Part shown: positions 8,295 through 17,500 of the stretch, one piece after another
Position numbering within the stretch: position 1 is the first letter of the stretch
Layout: every line of letters starts with the position of its first letter
Origin: Halocaridina rubra
Taxonomy: Eukaryota > Arthropoda > Malacostraca > Decapoda > Atyidae
Assembly (NCBI GenBank): GCA_037179515.1
Contig: JAXCGZ010021452.1
Coordinates: 15,001-32,500, forward strand
Direction: 5' to 3'
Length of the DNA stretch: 17,500 bases
The notes under the pieces: model-generated
Database searches by the model: none
What the model was told of the DNA's origin: nothing
Seen by the model: the letters and a program-made list of their open reading frames with translations, nothing else
Translations under genes and position numbers: made by a program

Positions 8295-9419
8295 TTAGAA
8301 TTTTATGATGAGGTAAGCCAAATCTTACAGGAAAGAAAGGGCTGGGCAGATTGCATATTCCTAGACTTCCAGAAAGCGTTTGACACTTTTCCACATGGGA
8401 GACTTATTAGGAAGCTGCAATCAATGGCTAGAATAGGTGGAAATGTTTTGGAATGGATAAAAACTTACTTAGAAGGAAGGGAACAGAGGGTTAGAGTAAG
8501 ACACTCAGTGTCTGAATGGAGAGGAGTTAGTAGTGGAGTTCCACAGGGTTCAGTTTTAGGGCCACTTTTGTTCCTTGTATATGTAAATGACCTACCAGAG
8601 TCTGTAAATTCATTCATGAATATGTTTGCAGATGATGCAAAGATTGTGAAGAAAGTAAAAAACGAGAACAATGGTAGAGAACTTCAGGAGGATCTAAATA
8701 ATCTGCATGAGTGGTCAGAAAAGTGGCTAATGAAATTCAATACTTCAAAATGTAAGGTAATGAGAATGGGTACAAGTGCAAGAAGGCCCAAGCTTGACTA
8801 CTCGGTGGCTGGAGTACAACTTGAAGAGACAGAAAATGAGAGAGATCTAGGAGTAAACATACTGGCAGATTTGTCTCCAGAAATACATATAAATGGCATA
8901 GTAAGGGCAGCATATGCATTCTTATCAAATGTAAGGGTAGCCTTCAGGCACATGGACAAGGAAATGTTCAGAAATATTTATGTAACCTATGTGAGGCCAA
9001 AACTTGAATATGCAGCCCCCTTTTGGAATCCGCACTTGAAAAAGCACATAGCTAAGCTTGAAAAAGTTCAAAGACATGCCACGAAACTGGTGCCAGAAAT
9101 ACGCAATCTCAGTTATGATGAGAGGCTGAGGGAATTAGACTTACCATCACTCGAAGCTAGAAGAGTGAGGGGGGATATGGTGACAGTCTTTAAATTCCTT
9201 CATGGTTATGATAGAGTGACTAGGGATCGATATTTTGATATGGCTGGCTCTAGAACTAGAGGTCACAGTTTGAAGCTTCGTAAGAAAACTTCTTCGCAGG
9301 ATGTAAGGAAATACTTTTTCAGTGTAAGAGTAGTTGATAATTGGAATTGGCTAAGCGAGGAGGTAGTTAATGCTATCTCAATCCATAGTTTTAAGGACAG
9401 GTATGATAAGTATGACTAA
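8295..9419 (+). CDS. Reverse transcriptase fragment of LINE copy B
   Basis: The frame is open from the (AC)n junction at 8295 (LEFYDEVSQIL) to TAA at 9417-9419, about 374 codons, with no frameshift or stop. Catalytic motif A (FLDFQKAFD, near 8371), motif B (SGVPQGSVLGPLLF) and motif C (MFADDAK, near 8622) are all intact. The thumb and C-terminal region follow, including KLEKVQRHATKLV and a tail ending DRYDKYD. The ATG at 8424 is simply an internal Met, not a true start. Intact palm motifs and an undamaged frame suggest a recent insertion, but without the N-terminal endonuclease and RT fingers this fragment cannot mobilise itself. Confidence 0.88.
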   Translation, partial: LEFYDEVSQILQERKGWADCIFLDFQKAFDTFPHGRLIRKLQSMARIGGNVLEWIKTYLEGREQRVRVRHSVSEWRGVSSGVPQGSVLGPLLFLVYVNDLPESVNSFMNMFADDAKIVKKVKNENNGRELQEDLNNLHEWSEKWLMKFNTSKCKVMRMGTSARRPKLDYSVAGVQLEETENERDLGVNILADLSPEIHINGIVRAAYAFLSNVRVAFRHMDKEMFRNIYVTYVRPKLEYAAPFWNPHLKKHIAKLEKVQRHATKLVPEIRNLSYDERLRELDLPSLEARRVRGDMVTVFKFLHGYDRVTRDRYFDMAGSRTRGHSLKLRKKTSSQDVRKYFFSVRVVDNWNWLSEEVVNAISIHSFKDRYDKYD

Positions 9420-9508
9420 GTATAAAATGGAACCGATGAGGAGACGGGAAGATACGAGCTTTGGGCTCTTTCCCGTAAACACAATTAGGTAATCACAATT
9501 AGGTAATC
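8295..9508 (+). mobile_element. LINE copy B: longest copy of the (AC)n-associated family
   Basis: The element contains a 3' two-thirds of its reverse transcriptase ORF (to TAA at 9417-9419), an 88-bp 3' UTR ending CCCGTAAACACAATTAGG, and two 14-bp tail units (ACAATTAGGTAATC). It is cut at its 5' end inside the RT fingers and has no endonuclease. It is in the same orientation as copies A, C, D and E, and has (AC)n on both sides. The RT sequence style (LDFxKAFD, SGVPQGSVLGPLLF, C-terminal LExVQRxATK and LELxxLExRRxRGD-type blocks) places it in the broad CR1/L2/Rex group; the clade is an inference. Confidence 0.92.
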
Positions 9509-9522
9509 ACACACACACACAC
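9509..9522. repeat. (AC)7 between LINE copies B and D
   Basis: Seven AC units separate the tail of copy B from the truncated start of copy D, so D sits in the repeat immediately downstream of B. Confidence 0.9.
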
Positions 9523-10653
<1,131 letters not shown>

Positions 10654-10714
<61 letters not shown>

Positions 10715-10724
10715 AATATATATA
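10654..10724. repeat. (AC)n then (TA)n
   Basis: AC units to 10705, then TATATATAAATATATATAA. It separates LINE copy C from the Jockey-like LINE remnant. Confidence 0.93.
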
Positions 10725-10726
10725 AG

Positions 10727-11984
10727 GCACTTTTTACAGAGTCTGGCTCAAGGATCTGTTGGCCAAACTCCCTGCCTATGTCTTTACTCGTTCTCTCTGT
10801 TCTCTGATTTCCAGTTTTCTTTCTGACCGTTTTTATATCTGTGGTTGTTGACGGTGCAACATCTAGCCCATTCCCTGTTACCAGTGGTGTTCGACAGGGC
10901 TCTGTTCTTTCACCTACTCTTTTCTTTCTCTTCATCAATGATCTACTTCAGTCAGCATCTTCCTCTCTTCTTCACGTCTTTGCCGACGATTCTAGCCTTC
11001 ATTTTTCCTCTGGCTTCTCTTCACAATCTTCATCCGCTACTCATAATCAGTCTCATATCACTCTTTCTTCTACTTCCAAATTCGATATGCAAAGGGAGCT
11101 GAGTGGGACACCCAAAATTTATTTAGATTTAATGCCTCCAAGACACAGTTTCTGGCTATATTTTTGTCTTCTCATCCTGATAGCTCTGCTGTCTTCGAAA
11201 CTAACGAAATTTACCCTCTTAATTCTATCAACATATTAGGAATCCATATAGCCTGTAACTTGTTTTGGAGGACTCCCATAATTCAAATTTTCAAATCTGC
11301 ATTCAAAAAATTGGGAGTTCTTTTTCGTTTTCGTCATTACCTTAACTCTTTACAGTTACTTAAAATCAATAAAGGTCTTTTCCGTCCCTGCTTAGAATAC
11401 TGCTCACACATCTGGAGTGCTTCTTTTTATACTTATCTTCTTGATAGGGTTGAATCTAAGGCAACCAAACTCATTAATGATCCTTCTCTTACATCTAATC
11501 TGGATTCTTTTTGTCTTCACCGTAAAGTATCACCCCTTTCTCTTTTCTATCGTTACTACTTCCATCGCTGCTCTGATGGATTGGCGAGTTGCTTGCCTCC
11601 TCCACTACCGAGGCCGCTTAACACTTGCCAAGCGGCCTCATCTCACAGGTACTGTGTGGAGATTTGTAGCCAGTGGATTAGTCAGTGCAGCGACTGCTTC
11701 TTCCCATCTACCTCCAAAACGGAACTCTCTTCCTCCTTCTGTATTTCCGAATTTTTATAATCTATCTTCCTTCAAAAATCAAATCTATCATCATCTCAGG
11801 GCCTTTTCCTCCATATCTCTAGGTCGTCAGTACTTTGACTACTCTTTCAGTCTGTCCTTTTCCTTTGTGCATCATTACCTCATTTCTGCCCTGTCCGTAA
11901 TCGTTTTCTTTTCCTTCATCTCAATGTTTTCATTGTGCTCGGGGCTTTATTAATGAGGGCAGTTTTTTGCCTGTTCCAGTGTCC

Positions 11985-11988
<4 letters not shown>
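10727..11988 (+). pseudogene. Decayed Jockey-like LINE, 5'-truncated
   Basis: The reverse transcriptase is spread over shifting frames. WLKDLLAKLPAYVFTRSL (from about 10743) changes frame near 10830 to VVVDGATSSPFP, motif B SGVRQGSVLSPTLF and motif C VFADDSSLHF. It changes again near 11097 to AEWDTQNLFRFNASKTQF, ILGIHI and CLEYCSHIWSA, and near 11720 to NSLPPSVFPNFYNLSSFK. Motif C is intact, but motif B has Arg where Pro is usual (VRQG for VPQG). Three frameshifts make it a pseudogene. The 3' UTR ends in GTCCCTCA and a long (TA)n. It lies inside the lectin intron on the opposite strand to that gene. The Jockey placement rests on sequence style only. Confidence 0.85.
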
Positions 11989-12079
<91 letters not shown>

Positions 12080-12098
12080 GCACGTGTGTGTGTGTGTT
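11989..12098. repeat. (TA)n microsatellite with short (GT)n end
   Basis: About 42 TA units (to 12072), then GCACACGCACGTGTGTGTGTG, which is partly self-complementary. It marks the tail of the Jockey-like LINE and ends nine bases from the lectin exon. Confidence 0.95.
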
Positions 12099-12106
12099 TG
12101 TCTTAC

Positions 12107-12276
12107 CTTATCCGTGAAGTTGTTTTGTAAGTAGTATATGTGCCATCTGCTTTTAAATAACCATCATGCAATAACTTATATGAGCGTTGGCTGGTTACAT
12201 CGCAATTAACCAGCACATTCACAAGACTGGTAACCAGCATTAGGGACACGCTCCATCGGCCAGTATGATTCAGTAT
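12107..12276 (-). CDS. PAN–C-type lectin protein, first recognised exon
   Basis: On the - strand the exon lies between the acceptor TTATTAATTTACAG (AG at 12278-12277) and the donor GTAAGA (12106-12101). The frame is open for 56 codons plus two bases. The most likely start is ATG at 12240-12238, giving the hydrophobic [10 protein letters not shown] stretch of a short signal peptide; an upstream start remains possible since the frame continues to the acceptor. After that, [20 protein letters not shown] looks like the first half of a PAN/Apple-like module. The exon ends in AG; the exon at 7053 starts with C, giving Ser and continuing into CGTLCSSQPGC, the expected cysteine pattern. From this ATG the joined product would be about 210 residues: signal, PAN-like module, lectin domain. 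It is probably secreted. Confidence 0.7.
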
Positions 12277-12282
12277 CTGTAA

Positions 12283-12438
<156 letters not shown>

Positions 12439-12458
12439 GTAACTCTTACTACTATTGC

Positions 12459-12493
<35 letters not shown>

Positions 12494-12515
12494 GCTACTG
12501 TTGCTACTACTACTA
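12459..12515. repeat. (TAC)n microsatellite
   Basis: About 19 TAC units with TGC and TGT interruptions. Confidence 0.93.
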
Positions 12516-12554
12516 AATTTTGCATTATGTGGGTCAAAATTAGTCTCAAGTTTT

Positions 12555-12640
12555 GGTTGGACACAGACAGCTTGAAGCTTTGGAATTAAGGTTTGATGCC
12601 TTTCCTAACGCAATATCGTGGGATTCAACGCAAATCCGTC
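12555..12640 (-). mobile_element. Second copy of SINE-like family 2, reversed
   Basis: On the - strand, GCGTTGAATCCCACGATA is followed by TGCGTTAGGAAAGGCATCAA. This matches the GATTGAGCCCACAGCATGA and CGTTAGGAAGGGCATCCAA of the copy at 2940-3110, in the same order and spacing. The B-box-like GTTGAATCCCAC points to a tRNA-derived head. Ends are uncertain. Confidence 0.5.
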
Positions 12641-12807
12641 ACATCCCGAGTCGAGTATTCTAAGAATAGCCCCAACGTATTCCCTGCGTGTCGTAAGAGG
12701 CGACTAAAAGTAGATGGGGCGAGGGGACTAGGAATCCCCCCTTGTATAAACCTCCTGCGAGACGTCAAAGAAGAAGGGGAGTAGAGGGGAGAACAACTTC
12801 TCCCCAA

Positions 12808-15749
12808 ACTCTAGTTTTGGGGTGTCTAAATGTGCGTGGTTGTAGTATGATAGAGAGCAAAACATGAGAGATTGGATATATGTTTGATAGGAGGAGGATG
12901 GATGTATGGGCATTGTTTGAGACGAAGATGAAAGGAAAAGGAGAAGTGGCAGTTGGGATGTGACAGGTAGGGTGTCTTGGGTTTAAAGGGGGAGAGCGAG
13001 AGAAGGTGTGGCATTATTGCTGAGTGAATGGATGGTAAATCAGGTAGTGGAATGGAAAGAAGTATCATCTAGGCTGATGTGGGTGAGGGCTAGGATAGGT
13101 AGGGAATGTTGGGCTTATGTTAGTGCGTATGGGCCAGGATGTGAGAGAAGTGAGGAAGAGCGGGATGAATTCTGGAATGAGTTAACTAGGTGTGTGGATG
13201 GTCTGAGTAGAAGGAACTATGTAGTTGTGTTGGGTGACTTGAATGCCAGAGTGGGTGATGGAGAGGTAGAAGGTGTTGTAGGAAAGTATAGGGTACCAGG
13301 TGGGAATGAGAGTGGCAAGAGACCGGTAGATATGTGTGTGGAGCAAAAGTTGGTGATAAGTAATAGTTTTTTCAAGAGGAAGTTAATAAATAAGTATACA
13401 TGGATGAGAGTGGCAAATGGAAGAGTGAAAGAAAGAGCATTGATGGATTATGTGTTGGTAGCAAAGAGCATGATTGATAGAGTGAAAGATGTGCATGCAT
13501 TTAAGGGTGTGGCTGCCGGGATGTCTGATTATATTTTGGTTGAAGCAAAAGTGGTAGTAGCAAAAGAGTGGGGAAATAGAGTGGGGGGATGTAGAAGGGA
13601 AATGGTGAAGGTGGAAGAGTTGAGAAAGCCAGAGAAGAGACAAGAATATCAGGACAGGTTGAAAGTGGCATATGACAGGGTGAAAGAAAGAGAAGTTGGG
13701 GAGTTAGAGGAGGAATGGGGCTTGATGAAACAATGTTTTGTGGGACATACAAGTGATGTGTGTGGAAAGAGGTTTGTTGGAGGTGGCATGAGAAAGGGCA
13801 TCGAGTGGTGGAATGAAGGGGTGAAAATGAAGGTGGGAGAGAAAAAGAAGGCTTTTGAGGAATGGCTGCAGTGTAAAAGTAGGGAGAAGTATGAAAGATA
13901 TAGGGAGAAAAATGTGGAAACCAAGCAGAAGGTAGAGGAAGAGAAGAGGTTGGCAAATGTTAGGTGGGGACAGGAATTTAGTAGGTCATATGAGGAGAAT
14001 AAAAAGAAGTTTTGGAAAGAAGTGAAGAGAGTAAAGAAGGGTGGATCGAGGATAGCAGAGACAGTGAAAGATGTGAATGGACAGATGTTAAGAGGGAACA
14101 ATGCAAGGAAAAGATGGGCAGAATATTTTGAGTGCTTGCTGAATGTTGAGGAAGATAGAGAGGTAGCTATAGTGGCAGTGAGGGGTGTTCAAGTTCCAGC
14201 AATGAGAGATGAAAATGAGAGAGAGATTACAAGAGAGGAGGTGAAAAGGGCATTGTTTGAAATGAAAACAGGTAAAGCACCTGGAATGGATGGTGTGAGA
14301 GCGAAGATGTTGAAAGAAGGGGGTGTGACTGCATTGGAATGGTTATGGAGAGTGTTTAATATATGCTTTATGTAGTCAATGGTGCCAATGGAATGGGTGA
14401 TTGCTTGTATAGTGCCCCTATACAAAGGTAAGGGAGATGTGTATGAATGCAGTAATTTTAGGGGTATAAGTTTGTTGAGTTTGGTAGGAAAAGTGTATGG
14501 TAGGATATTGGTCAATAGGATTAGGGATAAGACAGAAAATGTAATCGCGGAAGTGCAGAGTGGTTTTAGGAGAGGTAGAGGTTGTATAGATCAGATTTTT
14601 ATAGTTAGGCAGTTATGTGAAAAATATTTAGCAAAGGGTAAGGATGTGTATTATGCATTTGTAAATCTGGAGAAAGCCTATGATAGAGTTGATAGAGAGG
14701 CAATGTGGAATGTTTTGAGATTATATGGAATTAATGGTAAATTGTTGCATGCAGTGAAGAGTTCGTATGAGGGCAGTAGAGCTTGTGTTAGGGTAGGGAA
14801 TGAAGTGAGTGAGTGATTTCCAGTGAGTGTGGGACTGAGACAGGGATGTGTGATGTCACCATGGCTATTCAATTTTTATATTGATGGAGTCGTAAGAGAG
14901 GTGAATGAGCGAGTGCGTGGTCGAGGTTTGAGAATGGTAGATGGGGATGATGGCGAGTGGGAGCTGAATCAGTTGCTGTTTGCAGATGATACTGTGGTGG
15001 TGGCAGATTCAGAGGAGAAGTTGTGTCAGTTAGTGTCAGAATTTGGAATGGTGTGTGAGAAAAGGAAGTTGTGATTAAATGTGGGAAAGAGTAAGGTTAT
15101 GAGGCATTCTAGAAATGAGGATGGTGCCAGACTGAATGTTATGTTGAATGGATAGACACTTGACGAAGTTGATCAGTTTAAGTATTTAGGCTCGGTTATA
15201 GTTGCGAATGGTCGAGTGGAAGCAGATGTGTGTCACAGAGTGAATGAAGGTTGTAAAGTGTTGGGTGCGTTGAAAGGAGTGATGAAGAATAGAGGGTTGG
15301 AAATGAATGTCAAGAAAGTTTTGTATGAGAAAGTGGTTGTGCCAACTGTGATGTATGGATCAGAGTTATGGAGTTAGAAAGTAAGTGAGAGACGGAAACT
15401 AGATGTGTTTGAGATGAAATGCCTGAGGAGTATGATTGGTGTATCTCGGTTGGATAGGGTTAGGAATGAAGTGGTGAGAGCAAGAACGGGTGTGAGGATA
15501 GAAATTGCAGCCAGAGTAGATATGAATGTTCTGAGATGGTTTGGCCATGTGGAAAGGATTGATGATGAAAGACTGCTGAAAAAGGTGATGAATGTGTGAG
15601 TTGATGGGAGGAATGCTAGAGGGAGGCCTAGACTTGGGTGGATGGATGGAGTAAGGAGAGCCCTGATTGATAGGAGGATGGATGTGAGGGAAGCAAGAGA
15701 GCGTGCTAGGAATAGGAATGAGCGGCGAGCGATTGTGACGCGGCTCTGA
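12808..15749 (+). pseudogene. Endonuclease–reverse transcriptase of the RTE-like LINE, broken by stops
   Basis: The APE-type endonuclease begins near LGCLNVRG (12816) with FETKMKG. A stop at 12865, a frameshift near 12955 and a stop at 12984 follow, then one frame carries the rest. VVLGDLNARVGD (about 13220) is intact, but the usual catalytic SDH reads SDY (13524-13532). A Lys/Glu-rich linker leads to the RT: GKAPGMDGVRAKML, GISLLSLVGKVYGRIL, motif A as FVNLEKAYDRVD with Asn for the catalytic Asp, motif B LRQGCVMSP, and motif C LLFADDT. The C-terminal region has LRWFGHVERIDDERLL and NARGRPRLGWMDG. In-frame stops lie at 14373, 14814, 15072, 15153, 15375 and 15597, with the normal end at 15747. 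No frameshift is seen after 12960. It is dead at endonuclease and polymerase sites. Confidence 0.88.
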
Positions 15750-15765
15750 TGGGCATCTGCTGTTA

Positions 15766-15800
15766 CCACGGGGCTGCATCTTACAGAGGTAGCCCTGTGG
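15766..15800 (+). other. Hairpin in LINE 3' UTR
   Basis: CCACGGGGCT pairs with AGCCCTGTGG (one G-T wobble) over 10 bp with a 15-base loop, just after the terminal stop. Stem-loops in the 3' UTR are recognised by the encoded RT in some LINEs; that role here is an inference. Confidence 0.6.
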
Positions 15801-15966
15801 TAGGGGCAGCAGGGGATATGGCAGTTGTGAAGCAACACAGGTTGTGGAAGAGCCGGGAGGATGGGCTGTGGCACTCCAGCAGTGCCATCTGAACGGTCAC
15901 TAACTCCCTCGTCATTGCCCATAGAGCAAAGTATGCCCCTTATTGTTTTCTTTTTTATTTGATGTC

Positions 15967-15997
15967 GGCTACCCCCCAATTAAAGGGGGAAACAGCC
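15967..15997 (+). other. C-rich/G-rich hairpin near the LINE 3' end
   Basis: GGCT and CCCCC pair with GGGGG and AGCC around an AATTAAA-type loop, within the last 45 bp of the element. A terminal hairpin of this sort suits an RT docking site; function is inferred. Confidence 0.55.
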
Positions 15998-16059
15998 AAG
16001 GTAGAAAGATAGAACATTTAATTCTTACCGTTTGATATGAATATAATTTCGAGGCCATT

Positions 16060-16730
16060 TTTGAGAGATTGTCCTGTGATACAGGATTAAATCCTAGTGA
16101 AGGCAGAGCCTCTCAGCTGCCGAGAATATGCCACTTTCCGGTTTTACGTCACGGACTCCCTTTTCTACCAAGGGATAGGAAGGCTTGCGAAGGACTTGTT
16201 TTGGCAGATTTAATCGTTACCCCGAGTGCATGTCCTGGCTAATCTCAGACCGTGACGGGGCGTAAACCCTCGACCTGACGCCTTAAAGTCGTGGACGCTA
16301 CCGCTTGAGCCGTGGTGACTACCTGCCGGGAATATGCCACTGATGATGTATAAATACAAGTGTTTTCCAGGAGTGGTTGTTAGATTAATTCATAGCGGAG
16401 ACAATTCTTCTAAATCTGTCAAAAATAATACGCATGAAATTGAAATTGTCAAATTATTTTGTTTGCTAAGACTGGATTAAATCATAGTGGAGTAGAGCCA
16501 CTAAGCCGCGGAGTCAGTGTTAGCAGATCACAGTAAACACTTGAGATAAAAGAATGTATTTCTTAAATGTTCCCTATTTCTCGATTACCAGAACTGCAGA
16601 ACATACCACAAATTTGCCATATAATGAAGTGGTTTTGTATTTCACGACTGGATTAAATCATAGCGAAGGCAAAGTCACTTGGGTGCAGTGGTAACGTTAC
16701 CAGATCACACTTATTTCCAGTTTTCATAAA
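16060..16730. repeat. Degenerate tandem repeat of about 90 bp, interrupted by a SINE
   Basis: Related segments GATTAAATCCTAGTGAAGGC (16086), GATTAATTCATAGCGGAGAC (16383), GATTAAATCATAGTGGAGTA (16475) and GATTAAATCATAGCGAAGGC (16650) recur. Subtracting the 206-bp SINE insertion, the spacings are about 91, 92 and 175 bp, so the basic period is near 90. Two copies share a CAGATCACA segment further on. It has no coding potential. Confidence 0.6.
16117..16341 (-). mobile_element. tRNA-derived SINE (family 1), reversed, with 19-bp TSDs
   Basis: The body at 16136-16322 read on the - strand matches the SINE at 1624-1815 along its whole length: TAGTCACCACGGCTCAAGCGG head, GGTCGAGGG near the B box, CTGCCAAAACAAGTCCTTCG, and the end GAAAAGGGAGTCCGTGACGTA. 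Flanking direct repeats are CTGCCGAGAATATGCCACT (16117-16135) and CTGCCGGGAATATGCCACT (16323-16341), 18 of 19 identical. The insertion split one unit of the surrounding tandem repeat. Confidence 0.9.
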
Positions 16731-16741
16731 TATATATTTAT

Positions 16742-17028
16742 TTATGGATTCCAATGCTGTAAGATGTACCCAAATGAACAGCTGAGGGCAGATTAATTAG
16801 TAAGTTACTAGTAGTAAGTTAGCATAACTACTACTACCATCGAAAGCTGGAACAAGAGTTTGGAGTGTTCATGTTCTTTACAATACTTTCCTATTGATTA
16901 ATTTTTTTCTTTCATATTACATGCAACTTAGTCAATTGTGACTAAGTTTTCATGAAGTTTATTAAAGTTTTTTTTGCAAGCTATTTTTAACCGTATAGAT
17001 AATTACTATTCTATCTATCCCATTCTAT
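16742..17028. other. AT-rich stretch with one perfect palindrome
   Basis: No gene was seen. AACTTAGTCA (16925-16934) and TGACTAAGTT (16939-16948) form a perfect 10-bp inverted repeat around ATTG. Confidence 0.5.
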
Positions 17029-17066
17029 TCGGTTTTATGTCACGAACTCCCTTTTCTACTACGGGC
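17029..17066 (-). mobile_element. 3' fragment of SINE family 1
   Basis: On the - strand it reads GTAGAAAAGGGAGTTCGTGAC followed by ATAAAACC, matching the 3' end of the two full copies (AAAAGGGAGTCYGTGACGTAAAAC). The tRNA-like head is missing, and the fragment ends at the start of the 73-bp duplication. Confidence 0.65.
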
Positions 17067-17211
17067 TATTAGTCCCTAATATAAGGGTGAACTCAAACGG
17101 GTTAGAGGTTGAGAATTATAACTGGATACCTTTCGTGACTATTAGTCCCTAATATAAGGGTGAACTCAAACGGGTTAGAGGTTGAGAATTATAACTGGAT
17201 ACCTTTCGTAA
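17066..17211. repeat. 73-bp tandem duplication
   Basis: Two adjacent 73-bp units start CTATTAGTCCCTAATATAAG at 17066 and 17139. They differ only near their ends (CGTGAC in the first, CGTAAC in the second). The near identity points to a recent duplication. Confidence 0.93.
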
Positions 17212-17212
17212 C

Positions 17213-17500
17213 GCCCCCTCGGGGGTCTCATATTTCGAGTCGAGTCGAGTGTTCTAATTCATTAGGGGTGCAGGTCGAGTCAAATCGTACCTATTCAACA
17301 GAAAACCATAATCATTATAAGTCCCATCCCCCTACCACCACACTGCTTGAGTCATCCACAGGGTATGTGGGCAGTGATCTTCTGTCTTGGACCCGACAGT
17401 CGTAGCTGGATTACTCATATCCTTACATCTCGGGGCAACCCCCTACAAAAACTACATGTCCCAGTTTGCCACACTGAATAGGTGCGGGAAATGCTTTGAC
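17213..17500. other. Unassigned end of the window
   Basis: It holds a small CCCCC-TC-GGGGG palindrome (17214-17225) and the iterated CGAGTCGAGTCGAGTGTTCTA (17235). The latter resembles CCGAGTCGAGTATTCTA in the 5' leader of the RTE-like LINE at 12645, so this may be the leader of another retrotransposon. The remainder matches nothing I recognise, and the short open frame across it lacks protein-like features. Confidence 0.4.

Larger units (their letters stand above)
12646..16010 (+). mobile_element. Nearly complete RTE-like LINE, inactive
   Basis: A GC-richer, G-biased block unlike its surroundings. It includes a 5' UTR with CCCTGCGTGTCGTAAGAGGC (about 12684), an endonuclease plus reverse transcriptase coding region (about 12808-15749), and a 3' UTR with two strong hairpins (15766-15800, 15967-15997). 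The order endonuclease then RT, and blocks such as SNFRGISLL, QSGFRRGRGCID and LRQGCVMSPWLFN, are typical of the RTE-like group of LINEs common in crustacean genomes. The 5' end is placed by the boundary with the SINE-like repeat and could be off by tens of bases. Target duplications were not found. Confidence 0.85.

Noticed and set aside
11417..11953. Two overlapping separate ORFs as genes
   Set aside because: They are consecutive frames of a single Jockey-like reverse transcriptase broken by frameshifts.
13383..14515. Long Ser/Pro/Phe-rich open frames on the - strand
   Set aside because: They are antisense shadows of the G-rich, stop-poor RTE-like LINE coding strand.
17160..17405. 81-codon open frame at the window end
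   Set aside because: It begins inside the 73-bp duplication and shows no domain, signal peptide or splice context.

Overview
The window looks like a repeat-rich piece of an arthropod nuclear genome, most likely a decapod crustacean. The pointers are long (AC)n, (AAT)n and (TA)n microsatellites, GGTTA/TTAGG-like motifs, tRNA-derived SINEs, several non-LTR retrotransposon families, and split genes with ordinary GT/AG splice sites. The organism call is an inference; no rRNA, mitochondrial or other diagnostic gene is present.

Two host genes can be pieced together from short exons. On the + strand, exons at 889-1001 and 3581-3689 (perhaps with an exon end at 1-18) encode most of a C1q domain. On the - strand, exons at 12276-12107 and 7053-6555 join in matching phase into a small, probably secreted protein: signal-like segment, PAN/Apple-like cysteine module, C-type lectin-like domain. 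The two genes point toward each other. Both families include extracellular recognition proteins, but nothing here shows that they act together.

Most of the rest is mobile or repetitive DNA. The C1q intron (1002-3580) holds an inverted-repeat element built of 16-bp units, a tRNA-SINE with 20-bp target-site duplications, a GGTTA-rich inverted and tandem repeat, and a second diverged SINE. From 3702 to 6250 come a foldback hairpin element, a dead LINE (4210-5780) and a 64-bp minisatellite of more than seven copies. The lectin gene's 5.05-kb intron (7054-12106) is loaded with retrotransposons: four pieces of one LINE family, each set in an (AC)n tract, plus a decayed Jockey-like LINE. A fifth piece of the first family lies at 213-520, again with (AC)n on both sides. 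Beyond the lectin exon are microsatellites, a nearly complete but dead RTE-like LINE (about 12646-16010), a degenerate tandem repeat interrupted by another copy of the first SINE, and a 73-bp tandem duplication.

The most interesting signal is the LINE family that lies, in every visible copy and always in the same orientation, inside (AC)n microsatellites. Copies are truncated at different 5' points, and their junctions share one to three bases with the repeat. This looks like microsatellite-directed target-primed insertion that has seeded new copies into the repeats flanking older ones. Nothing resembling a bacterial operon, CRISPR array, phage or defence system is present.
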